DNA of 5,171 nucleotides. Origin: Synergistaceae bacterium. GTDB taxonomy: Bacteria > Synergistota > Synergistia > Synergistales > Aminobacteriaceae. The translations under genes were made by a program, and so were the position numbers. Each line of letters opens with the position of its first letter. Position 1 is the first letter of the stretch. Where the stretch lies: positions 1-5,171 of the forward strand of contig JAISWV010000142.1 in NCBI GenBank assembly GCA_031270755.1. The letters are read 5' to 3'. Under the pieces are notes generated by a model, which did not search any database, was not told where the DNA came from, and saw only the letters and a list, made by a program, of their open reading frames with translations. This document shows, in pieces, positions 1 through 5,076 of this stretch.

Positions 1-1362
1 GAACCACTCCGCCCAGGAGTAGGCGTAGGCCCGCATCGGATCGTCGAAAAACCCCGGAGCGTCCACGCGCCCCTTCAAAACTGCTTCGCACAGCCACTCA
101 AAATAGATGGGCTGGCAAAAATTTACGGCCCACCAATTACGCCAATAAAAAAACAGCTTCCACGCTTCGAGCAGCGCCGCCCGGCTTGCCGAGTACGACG
201 CCGTAAAATGCAGGAAGAGCAGTTCAGCAGGTACACCCAATGCCGCCCCGATCTGGCGCGTCAACGACATTACGAATGCGTCGAACGCCTGATTCGGTCG
301 TGCGGGGCTTAAAGATTTGGCCTTGACTCCATTCGGAAGGTCCATCACCCCTCCATACATCAATTCTTTGAGTGCCTGTCCTTCTGGCAGTCCCTCCACA
401 TCCTTGCCATCCTCCGTCGCGTATTCTTCTTCCCCGTACTCTCCTTCCTGTATGTCATGCTCAAAAAATATCGAGTACATCCCGCCGATGACCGCAGCCA
501 TCAATTCCGCCTCGGTGTAGCGTCCCAGTTGCTTCAGGGTATCGATGACCGGCGCGAGAAACGGGACCCCCCTGTGCTGCCCTATCCGCTCGACGGGAAC
601 GACATGCAGGACGTTCCGGCGGCCTGTGTTTTTGCCGAATGCGGGAATAGATTGATAGGTGAGGCGCGGTTGCCCTGACTGCTCGGCCAGCGGGTGACGG
701 TTAGCAATCCAGTACGCGACGGGAGCCCCATTTTCGTCAAGCTCCACGCCGCCATCGATGATCTTGCCTTGCGGCCTCGGCGACGGAATACATAGCCGGT
801 CACCCTCGACGAGCGCTACGCGCAAATCATAAGGTACGCCCGGAAAAGGTTTGACAGGCATAAGCGCGATGGCGTCGCCATTGACCAGTACGGAGCGGAA
901 ACAAAGGTTCTGTAGTTCGTAAAAATTCATCTGCCGCGTGATGTCGCAGTCCTTTGATTCCGCCCAGAGGCCGAATTCCTGTTCGACGTGCCGCTCCCAT
1001 TCGGCGGCCTGCTCGTCGTTCAGACCCAGAGACTCCCCCGCGATGCGGCAATTCAGGGACAACCCCGGCCCGATGGAATTCAGCACGACGCGCTCAATGG
1101 CTCCACGCCCCATAGGAGCGCCGCCTGCGTAGAGGTCACGCGACCGCTCGCGCATAATCTCCAGATTTTCAGTTATATCCTCGCTTGGGGATTTGCTGTC
1201 CGACCGCCACAACAGCATAGAGGTCTTCGTTTTGCTGGCTCCGTGGTGCGAATACCCGGAATTGGTCACTTCCCTGATAATGGCCAGCTTCGCTCTCGCG
1301 TGTTCGCGTTTCATCGCCCATTCAGGTGCCAAGGCTTCCGTGATTTTCGAGAAGAAACTCAC
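1..1362 (-). CDS. Phage portal protein, lambda gpB family (3' end cut by window edge)
   Basis: The portal is the dodecameric ring at the head vertex through which the terminase pumps DNA. The frame is open for all 454 codons from GTG at 1362 to base 1, so the C-terminus is missing; family members are usually about 480-550 residues. Recognisable pieces in order are an N-terminal VSFFSKI, a GYSHHGAS segment (residues 36-43) like the GYGxxGAS motif of this family, LVEGDRL (184-190), GQHRGVPFLAPVID (261-274, the most diagnostic motif), RYTEAEL (281-287), QIGAALGVPAELL (370-382) and SYSASRAALLEAW (389-401). An in-frame TAG at 1368-1366 closes the frame upstream, so only ATT (1365) or GTG (1362) can start it; GTG is chosen. 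The gene lies 53 bases after the gpW-like gene, matching the lambda W-B order. No frameshift is seen. The family call is secure; the start is likely. Confidence 0.95.
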   Translation of the reverse strand, partial: MSFFSKITEALAPEWAMKREHARAKLAIIREVTNSGYSHHGASKTKTSMLLWRSDSKSPSEDITENLEIMRERSRDLYAGGAPMGRGAIERVVLNSIGPGLSLNCRIAGESLGLNDEQAAEWERHVEQEFGLWAESKDCDITRQMNFYELQNLCFRSVLVNGDAIALMPVKPFPGVPYDLRVALVEGDRLCIPSPRPQGKIIDGGVELDENGAPVAYWIANRHPLAEQSGQPRLTYQSIPAFGKNTGRRNVLHVVPVERIGQHRGVPFLAPVIDTLKQLGRYTEAELMAAVIGGMYSIFFEHDIQEGEYGEEEYATEDGKDVEGLPEGQALKELMYGGVMDLPNGVKAKSLSPARPNQAFDAFVMSLTRQIGAALGVPAELLFLHFTASYSASRAALLEAWKLFFYWRNWWAVNFCQPIYFEWLCEAVLKGRVDAPGFFDDPMRAYAYSWAEWF

Positions 1363-1380
1363 AATCTACATCACCACCTC
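1363..1380 (-). promoter_or_regulatory. Ribosome binding site of the portal gene, with an ATG-TAG pair before the GTG start
   Basis: On the minus strand the segment reads GAGGTGGTGATGTAGATT followed by GTG. Both GAGGTG (1380-1375) and GGTGAT (1375-1370) match parts of the extended anti-Shine-Dalgarno complement, and the second places GTG at a reasonable distance. An ATG (1371-1369) is followed directly by TAG in the portal frame, so that ATG cannot start the portal. This site decides the GTG start. Confidence 0.55.
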
Positions 1381-1415
1381 AAAAATAAGGCGGCGCACTC
1401 GTCAAGAGCGCGCCG
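1381..1415 (-). terminator. Terminator-like hairpin between the gpW-like and portal genes
   Basis: Read on the minus strand, bases 1415-1406 (CGGCGCGCTC) pair with 1400-1391 (GAGTGCGCCG) as a 10-bp stem with one G-U pair and a five-base loop TTGAC. CCTTATTTTT (1390-1381) follows. The hairpin begins directly after the TAA stop (1418-1416) of the gpW-like gene, and its T tract runs straight into the portal ribosome binding site. The form is that of an intrinsic terminator, but the T tract is interrupted and the position is inside an operon. It could be an attenuator, a partial terminator setting the portal dose, or an RNA processing or stability element. Confidence 0.45.
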
Positions 1416-1646
1416 TTAAAACTCGTCCCTTGGGACGATAAACCTTGTCCTTGGCCGCTGTTTCCCGCTCATCCTGGACACGTCGGCTTCGAGCCGTGAG
1501 ATCATGCTCTGCACTTCTTTGAGATTCGCCCGTGTCAGCTTCAGCCCCTCGATTTCGTAGGATTGCCCGGAAAGTATGGCGATTTCGGCCTTCAAATACA
1601 GTTTTAATCGGGCTTTTTTTATCTCCAGCCTCTCATTTTTAGCCAT
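1416..1646 (-). CDS. gpW-like phage head-tail joining protein (76 aa)
   Basis: This small, highly charged protein lies between the terminase large subunit and portal genes, the place of gpW in lambda (68 residues), which plugs the filled head and prepares it for tail attachment. The layout resembles gpW: an N-terminal helix (about residues 4-24, rich in K, R, L and A), a short segment with SGQSYEIEG (27-35) suited to a beta hairpin, a second helix ANLKEVQSMISRLEADVSR (40-58), and a basic tail ending RFIVPRDEF. It also resembles the small DUF6148-type proteins of Firmicute prophages. AAAGGAG (1660-1654) lies 7 bases before the ATG and begins right after the terminase stop, so the two genes are probably translationally coupled. 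The 3' end contains a 14-bp palindrome (1424-1437). The role rests mainly on position and layout. Confidence 0.75.
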   Translation of the reverse strand: MAKNERLEIKKARLKLYLKAEIAILSGQSYEIEGLKLTRANLKEVQSMISRLEADVSRMSGKQRPRTRFIVPRDEF

Positions 1647-1660
1647 AAAATCACTCCTTT

Positions 1661-3607
1661 TTAGAGCGAAACTCCGCGCCCCACAACGCGGAACCCCCGT
1701 TTTGGCGCCGCAGGGCGCTTCGCGGGCTGTTTTTTCGGCTCTTGTACAGCCGATTGTTCCGCATTTTCTTTCGTTATTTGCTGTTCACGCGGCTCTTTCG
1801 GCGTGTTTTTAGCATAAATTTTCTTGTTTTTACGCTGTTTCACGGTACGTCTTTCCCTCCTGCGCTCCAAATCCGGGTTCAAAATCTCAAGTGCCCCTGT
1901 CGCGTAGACCCGAACATCCAGCGGTTCATTCCGTATGCCCGATGATCGAGGCTCCCATTCGATCCGTTCCTTGCCGCGAACCTTCTTCACGACCATACGC
2001 TCAGAAACGAGCCCTTTGAAATACGGCGAGTCGTAACCACGGTGATTAGTTTTTAGTTCCACTGGGAAATGACAGTATCCCGGCCCTGTCCGCTCGACGC
2101 GGAGCCGCGAGTACAGGGACCCCTTGATCGTGCTGACGCCCAAAGTAAAAAGCGGGACATGCCGCCGGTTATTCCGGGACGGTTTGCCGACGGAGGGCCT
2201 GCCGCTGTCGCCGCGCCCTACGATAGCAAAGATGTTGCGCCGCGAGCGCGGCTTACAGAAGCGATAAACCTCGTCAGTATAGTGCCCGGCAGAGTCTATA
2301 CAGGCGCATGATATACCGATTTCTTCACCGTCGGCATAGGCCCAAAAGTGTGAAAGAAAGTCATCCAATGCAGACCATACTTCTTTTTGTCCAGGGTCTC
2401 CATAGAAGACCCGATATTCAATGCCCCAGCTCTCTTTTCCGACTCCCCAACCGACAACTTCCGCCTCCAGCCGATTATCTTGCGTGTCCACTCCACAAGT
2501 CAGGACAAGGACACCATCGGGGACAGCGGCGGCGTATTCCTCGCGGTGCGACTCCAGTATGTCCGCCTCAATGGCCCCGTCTTGGTTCTCCCACGGTAGT
2601 CCGAGCTTCGTATTCCACCAGACCTTTAATGTCTCTTCCCCGCCTTGATAGGCTTCTTTGTACTGTTCGACGAGTGTTTTCCAATCTGCCCAAGGGCTGG
2701 CAAAAGCGTTGAGATGGAATCCTCGCGTTCGTGTCTCACTTTCTCGCCCGGCAACCCATATACCGCGCTCTTGGCCAGCCTTCCACTCGACTTCTGTGTG
2801 GGCAGCCTCGCAGTATCGGCATTTCATCAGCGGTTCCGGCACGTCTTTATAGATGATCCGATCCCAATCATAGGGCTGGAATTCCCCGCAATCCGGGCAA
2901 GGGACGCTCCATATTTCTTTTGTGCTGAGTTCATACGCCTTTTCTATTCTGGATACACCTTTAATCGCCGGAGTTGAAACGAGTACGATCCGACGATTCC
3001 AGAAGGTTTGTGTCCTTTGAATGGCAAGCCCTACCGGGTCGCCTTCCGTTCCGGCTGACGCTGGATATCGATCTACCTCGTCGCAGAGAAGTACGCGGAT
3101 CGGGCGCGAGGCCAGCGACGCCGCGGAGTTCGCGCCCGATATCGTGATGTGCCCGCCCGGAAATGTCTTGTGCAACAGGGTATTTCCGCTGTCTCTCGTC
3201 CGAGGGTCTTTGACCTTACCATGCAGTGCCGGTGTGTCGCGGAGCATTGTCGCAAGGCGGTCTTTGCTGAAAGCCTCGCCCATTTCAAGCGTCGGCTCCA
3301 CTACCAGCAGGGGCGATGGTTCTTGTTCAATATAGTACCCGACCGCGTTCAGCAACATTTCCGTTTTCCCGACCTGGCTGCTTGTCATCACGACGACACG
3401 GTCGAGAAAGGGATCACTTATTGCGTTCATAATCTCGCGCTGGTACTCGGCCCGGCTCGTATCCCAACGGCCTGGCTCCGCGCTGGCTTCCGGCGAAAGC
3501 CTGCGTTCCCGGTCCGCCCATTGGGAGATTGTTAGATTGGGCGGAGGGAGCCAGATATTCTTATTCGCGTAAAGAAGCTGACGCACGCGCGATTTGTCGT
3601 CCGTCAT
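1661..3607 (-). CDS. terL: Phage terminase large subunit, lambda GpA family (648 aa)
   Basis: This is the packaging motor ATPase and DNA-cutting nuclease. Counting from ATG at 3607, the ATPase domain has a Walker A-like TSSQVGKTE (75-83, Lys81), Walker B VLLCDEVD (172-179, Asp176-Glu177) and STPAIKG (211-217), the likely coupling motif. A zinc-ribbon-like pair follows, CPDC (237-240) and CRYC (263-266). The RNase H-like nuclease shows CGVDTQDNRLE (Asp374), CIDSAGH (Asp438) and NEPLDVRVYA (Asp564), in the usual order for GpA proteins. The last 70 or so residues are a low-complexity K/R/E/P/Q tail, where lambda gpA contacts the portal. Length is close to lambda gpA (641). ATG at 3607 is preferred because GAGGAG (3623-3618) lies 10 bases upstream; a TTG at 3616 gives 651 residues but sits only one base from that site. 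It overlaps the small subunit gene by 47 bases. All expected catalytic residues are present. Confidence 0.97.
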   Translation of the reverse strand: MTDDKSRVRQLLYANKNIWLPPPNLTISQWADRERRLSPEASAEPGRWDTSRAEYQREIMNAISDPFLDRVVVMTSSQVGKTEMLLNAVGYYIEQEPSPLLVVEPTLEMGEAFSKDRLATMLRDTPALHGKVKDPRTRDSGNTLLHKTFPGGHITISGANSAASLASRPIRVLLCDEVDRYPASAGTEGDPVGLAIQRTQTFWNRRIVLVSTPAIKGVSRIEKAYELSTKEIWSVPCPDCGEFQPYDWDRIIYKDVPEPLMKCRYCEAAHTEVEWKAGQERGIWVAGRESETRTRGFHLNAFASPWADWKTLVEQYKEAYQGGEETLKVWWNTKLGLPWENQDGAIEADILESHREEYAAAVPDGVLVLTCGVDTQDNRLEAEVVGWGVGKESWGIEYRVFYGDPGQKEVWSALDDFLSHFWAYADGEEIGISCACIDSAGHYTDEVYRFCKPRSRRNIFAIVGRGDSGRPSVGKPSRNNRRHVPLFTLGVSTIKGSLYSRLRVERTGPGYCHFPVELKTNHRGYDSPYFKGLVSERMVVKKVRGKERIEWEPRSSGIRNEPLDVRVYATGALEILNPDLERRRERRTVKQRKNKKIYAKNTPKEPREQQITKENAEQSAVQEPKKQPAKRPAAPKRGFRVVGRGVSL

Positions 3608-4061
3608 ACTCAGCAATCTCCTCTAATGCCTCATTTATAGCATTCTTCAGCTTGGCATGAATTTCCTGTATGCTCTTTCCTACGAGGTCCGGGGAGTGTT
3701 TCGTCGGGATCGCCAGCAGGCGCGTCTTTGCGTTCATCACATTATCCGCCCAAACCTTCATCACGGCGGAGGCTCGGAGAACCTCTTCACGTTGTTCCGC
3801 AAGCTCCAATTCGGCAAGGTCAGCCTTAACTTTCGTCAAGCGTGTCTGTTCAGCTTCCAATCCTTCGCTGCCTAAGCGGAAATTCCAATATGCTTCAGAA
3901 ATATCGCCAAGAATATATTCGCCTCTGGCATTTTTCGGAAGAATGCCGTCCTCGACCATTTGCCGGAAGGAACGTTCAGGCACCCCCAAAAACATGGCGG
4001 CTTCCGGGGCGGAAATAACCTCTGAGCGAAAATCTCTGATATCCTTTTTGGGCCTTGCCAT
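3561..4061 (-). CDS. terS: Phage terminase small subunit, Nu1-like (166 aa)
   Basis: This subunit recognises the packaging site on phage DNA and guides the large subunit. Residues 15-55 form a winged helix-turn-helix like that of lambda Nu1: SAPEAAMFLGVPERSFRQMV for the helices, then a PKNARGEYILGD wing. Next is a charged helical segment, LEAEQTRLTKVKADLAELELA (68-88), of the type used for oligomerisation in Nu1 proteins. The C-terminal part (about 100-155) is also helical, with ALEEIAEYDGR near the end, and probably contacts the large subunit. It is shorter than lambda Nu1 (181 residues). The start is well supported by AAGGAGG (4075-4069) 7 bases before the ATG. Its end overlaps the terminase large subunit gene, so the two are likely made in a coupled ratio. 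It is the first gene after the noncoding stretch. Confidence 0.9.
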   Translation of the reverse strand: MARPKKDIRDFRSEVISAPEAAMFLGVPERSFRQMVEDGILPKNARGEYILGDISEAYWNFRLGSEGLEAEQTRLTKVKADLAELELAEQREEVLRASAVMKVWADNVMNAKTRLLAIPTKHSPDLVGKSIQEIHAKLKNAINEALEEIAEYDGRQIARASASLRE

Positions 4062-4115
4062 AAAACTACCTCCTTCAGAGGGGGTGCTTTGCCGAACAAT
4101 CCCCGATTTGGGATC

Positions 4116-4143
4116 ATTTTATCAAAATTGTAGTTTGACCAAG
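4116..4143 (-). promoter_or_regulatory. Candidate promoter for the terminase-head operon (extended -10)
   Basis: On the minus strand, TGATAAAAT (4124-4116) forms an extended -10 element (TG, one base, TAAAAT). A weak -35 match CTTGGT (4143-4138) lies 16 bases upstream. Transcription would begin near 4109, about 48 bases before the small subunit start. The surrounding sequence is AT-rich. A second TGATATAAC (4153-4145) upstream also has an extended -10 form but no -35 at normal spacing. Phage late genes may instead depend on a distant late promoter, so this is tentative. Confidence 0.35.
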
Positions 4144-4152
4144 AGTTATATC

Positions 4153-4171
4153 AAAGGTTTATAGGTTTTTT
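4153..4171 (+). repeat. 19-bp imperfect direct repeat, copy 1
   Basis: Bases 4153-4171 (AAAGGTTTATAGGTTTTTT) match 4276-4294 at 16 of 19 positions in the same orientation. The two copies start 123 bases apart and flank the GC-rich block. They could be binding sites for the terminase small subunit or the recombinase, or remnants of a duplication. Confidence 0.5.
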
Positions 4172-4213
4172 TCTCAAGGAGTTTTTCGGCAATATGCAAA
4201 ATGCTGTCGCTAG

Positions 4214-4250
4214 AAAAAAGTCGGGCTCAGCGGGCTGACCGCAGACCCCG
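4214..4250 (-). terminator. Possible terminator downstream of the recombinase gene
   Basis: On the minus strand a GC-rich segment is followed by six T (4219-4214). One possible fold pairs CGGG (4250-4247) with CCCG (4225-4222), with an inner TCAG/CTGA stem (4238-4235 with 4230-4227). The stem is imperfect, with a large internal loop, so the terminator call is weak. If real, it would separate recombinase transcription from the terminase operon. The same bases form part of the candidate cos block. Confidence 0.3.
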
Positions 4251-4263
4251 CCCGCCACGGGAG
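4221..4263. other. GC-rich block with dyad symmetry, candidate cosN
   Basis: This run is nearly all G and C inside AT-rich flanks. It contains the dyad CCCG-CCA-CGGG (4251-4261) and a second small symmetry TCAG-CGGG-CTGA (4227-4238). Lambda-type cos nicking sites are GC-rich, partly twofold symmetric, and lie upstream of the small subunit gene, as here. No cut position can be fixed from sequence alone. A terminator for minus-strand transcripts is the alternative reading. Confidence 0.3.
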
Positions 4264-4294
4264 GACCCATTTAGCAAGGGTTTATGGGTCTTTT
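4264..4294 (+). repeat. Inverted repeat with short T run
   Basis: GACCCAT (4264-4270) and ATGGGTC (4284-4290) form a 7-bp stem with a 13-base loop, followed on the plus strand by TTTT. It could be a weak plus-strand terminator blocking antisense transcription, although no plus-strand gene is seen, or a protein-binding dyad next to the GC block. It overlaps the second copy of the 19-bp repeat. Confidence 0.35.
4276..4294 (+). repeat. 19-bp imperfect direct repeat, copy 2
   Basis: Bases 4276-4294 (AAGGGTTTATGGGTCTTTT) are the partner of the copy at 4153-4171, differing at three positions. This copy overlaps the 3' arm of the inverted repeat at 4264-4290. Confidence 0.5.
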
Positions 4295-4318
4295 CCTGTT
4301 TAGATCGAGAGATTTAAT

Positions 4319-4349
4319 GAATGTTAAAAAACTACAAAGGTTAACATTC
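4319..4349. repeat. 9-bp perfect inverted repeat
   Basis: GAATGTTAA (4319-4327) and TTAACATTC (4341-4349) are perfect inverted copies separated by 13 bases. Tyrosine recombinase core sites typically have 9-13 bp inverted arms around a 6-8 bp spacer; this spacer is longer, so the fit is partial. Its place about 90 bases beyond the recombinase stop favours a recombinase or regulator binding site over a terminator, since no T tract follows. Confidence 0.5.
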
Positions 4350-4405
4350 CCGCAAGCGCAGAAACTTTGTTCCCGCAAGGTATTACAAAAACAGTGCAAA
4401 CTACA
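4329..4405 (+). repeat. Two nested pairs of short direct repeats
   Basis: TTCCCGCAAG occurs at 4347-4356 and 4370-4379, 23 bases apart. AAACTACA occurs at 4329-4336 and 4398-4405, bracketing the first pair. The nested arrangement next to a recombinase gene resembles clustered arm-type or core-type binding sites of an attP, or operator repeats. The 10-base pair is unlikely by chance in so short a stretch; the 8-base pair is weaker. Confidence 0.45.
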
Positions 4406-4409
4406 TTCG

Positions 4410-4438
4410 CCGTCAAACGGAGAAGCCCTCCAAAGGCT
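4410..4438 (-). other. Tandem small hairpins at the end of the recombinase gene
   Basis: On the minus strand AGCCTT (4438-4433) pairs with AGGGCT (4429-4424) around a three-base loop, and CCGT (4420-4417) pairs with ACGG (4413-4410) around TTG. The first includes part of the stop codon (4439-4437). No T tract follows, so these are not good intrinsic terminators; they may protect the transcript end or mean nothing. Confidence 0.25.
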
Positions 4439-5063
4439 ACCCCAACCCCAAGATGGCCTCGTCCATATCGTCTTGTGTGATGCCGATGTACGCCAGCGTG
4501 ATAGCGGGGCTGCTGTGATTCAATAGCTGCTGGATAAGCTCGATGTTGGTATTGTTCTGGTAAAGCATATAACCGAATGTCTTCCGCAGAGAATGCGTCC
4601 CAATCTTGTAGTTCAGCCCGCAGGCGCGGGCTGCGCTGTTCAGAATACGCCACGCATGTTGTTGAGTTATGCGGTACTGCCCGTCGGTCCTGCGGGGGCT
4701 TCGCGACCGAAACAGCGGCTCGTTCAGCAATGCCCCCATTGATGGCGATGCCTTCAGACGAGGGCGTAGGTACTTCGAGAGAGCGCGCCGCGCCGAAGGA
4801 TGCAGGAGCAGGTCAATGAATTTGCCGGTCTTTTTTTCCAGTATTTTTAGACGTTCAGAGATCGTAAACCGGAGCCTCTTGTTAATATAAGCAACATCCC
4901 GCACGTCCAGTTTTACGAGGTCTACAATGCGGCGGCCCGTGTAGATACCGAATATAAACAGGGCGTAATCGCGATAATTGTTACGCCAGAAATAGCCGGA
5001 TATGGCGTCACGATCCGACTGACTCCGTATCGGCTGCGTGGTTTTGTTGACGCGCGTTTTCAT
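4437..5063 (-). CDS. Short tyrosine recombinase / phage integrase, catalytic domain only (208 aa)
   Basis: Tyrosine recombinases cut and rejoin DNA through a covalent phosphotyrosine link. The residues of the active site can be placed: Arg45 in YTGRRIVDLVKL, a likely beta-hairpin lysine in KKTGK (Lys78), His157 and Arg160 in GTHSLRKTFG, His183 in QLLNHSS, and Tyr192 in TLAYIGI. The protein starts only about 40 residues before the first arginine, so the usual N-terminal arm-binding and core-binding domains of a 300-400 residue phage integrase are absent or much reduced. It could be an integrase, a resolvase-like enzyme, or a recombinase-derived regulator near the late genes. No alternative in-frame start exists between the upstream stop (TGA at 5123-5121) and ATG 5063, so this is not a mis-called start. 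The strong ribosome site AAGGAGGT is oddly 16 bases from the ATG. Fold and activity are well supported; biological role is open. Confidence 0.9.
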   Translation of the reverse strand: MKTRVNKTTQPIRSQSDRDAISGYFWRNNYRDYALFIFGIYTGRRIVDLVKLDVRDVAYINKRLRFTISERLKILEKKTGKFIDLLLHPSARRALSKYLRPRLKASPSMGALLNEPLFRSRSPRRTDGQYRITQQHAWRILNSAARACGLNYKIGTHSLRKTFGYMLYQNNTNIELIQQLLNHSSPAITLAYIGITQDDMDEAILGLG

Positions 5064-5076
5064 GGCCTTCCGATTT

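Larger units (their letters stand above)
4062..4436. other. 375-base noncoding region between recombinase and terminase small subunit; expected place of cos
   Basis: No convincing gene is visible here on either strand. In lambda the cos site lies just upstream of nu1, and this stretch sits in the same place before a Nu1-like gene with a GpA-type partner. It is patchy in composition: an AT-rich part with a promoter candidate (about 4110-4200), a GC-rich block (4221-4263) and an A-rich repeat-bearing part (about 4310-4405). The calls inside are listed separately. The cos assignment is inference from synteny plus local symmetry; an att site for the neighbouring recombinase is the main alternative, and both could be present. 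Confidence 0.4.

Noticed and set aside
1..1362. Portal as a broken or frameshifted pseudogene
   Set aside because: At first the absence of a long ATG-started frame suggested decay, but codon-by-codon reading shows 454 intact codons from GTG to the window edge.
1366..1368. Use of TAG as a sense codon in this phage
   Set aside because: The only hint is the ATG-TAG before the portal; there are no in-frame TAG codons inside the conserved genes, and reading through the recombinase TAG adds only a few residues.
1424..1437. 14-bp palindrome CGTCCCTTGGGACG as a separate regulatory site
   Set aside because: It lies within the last codons of the gpW-like gene and has no flanking T tract or second copy; it is only mentioned as context.
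317..1441. Several plus-strand open frames of 64-143 codons, and small minus-strand frames at 582-803 and 827-1051, across the portal region
   Set aside because: They overlap one uninterrupted minus-strand portal frame with clear family motifs; their products are low-complexity or Ser/Pro/Arg-rich and lack motifs.
1742..3535. Plus-strand and alternate-frame open frames inside the terminase large subunit gene
   Set aside because: The terminase frame is full length with all catalytic motifs; the others are shadows without recognisable domains or ribosome sites.
3605..3616. TTG at 3616 as the start of the terminase large subunit
   Set aside because: Its distance from GAGGAG (3623-3618) is one base, while ATG at 3607 is 10 bases away; the difference is only three residues.
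4062..4436. CRISPR array or tRNA gene in the repeat-bearing noncoding region
   Set aside because: Repeats are only 8-19 bases, two copies each and irregularly spaced; no T-loop GGTTCGA-type sequence or cloverleaf was found.
4324..4653. A 109-codon minus-strand frame overlapping the recombinase 3' end
   Set aside because: It is an out-of-frame reading of the recombinase gene, whose own frame carries the catalytic residues.
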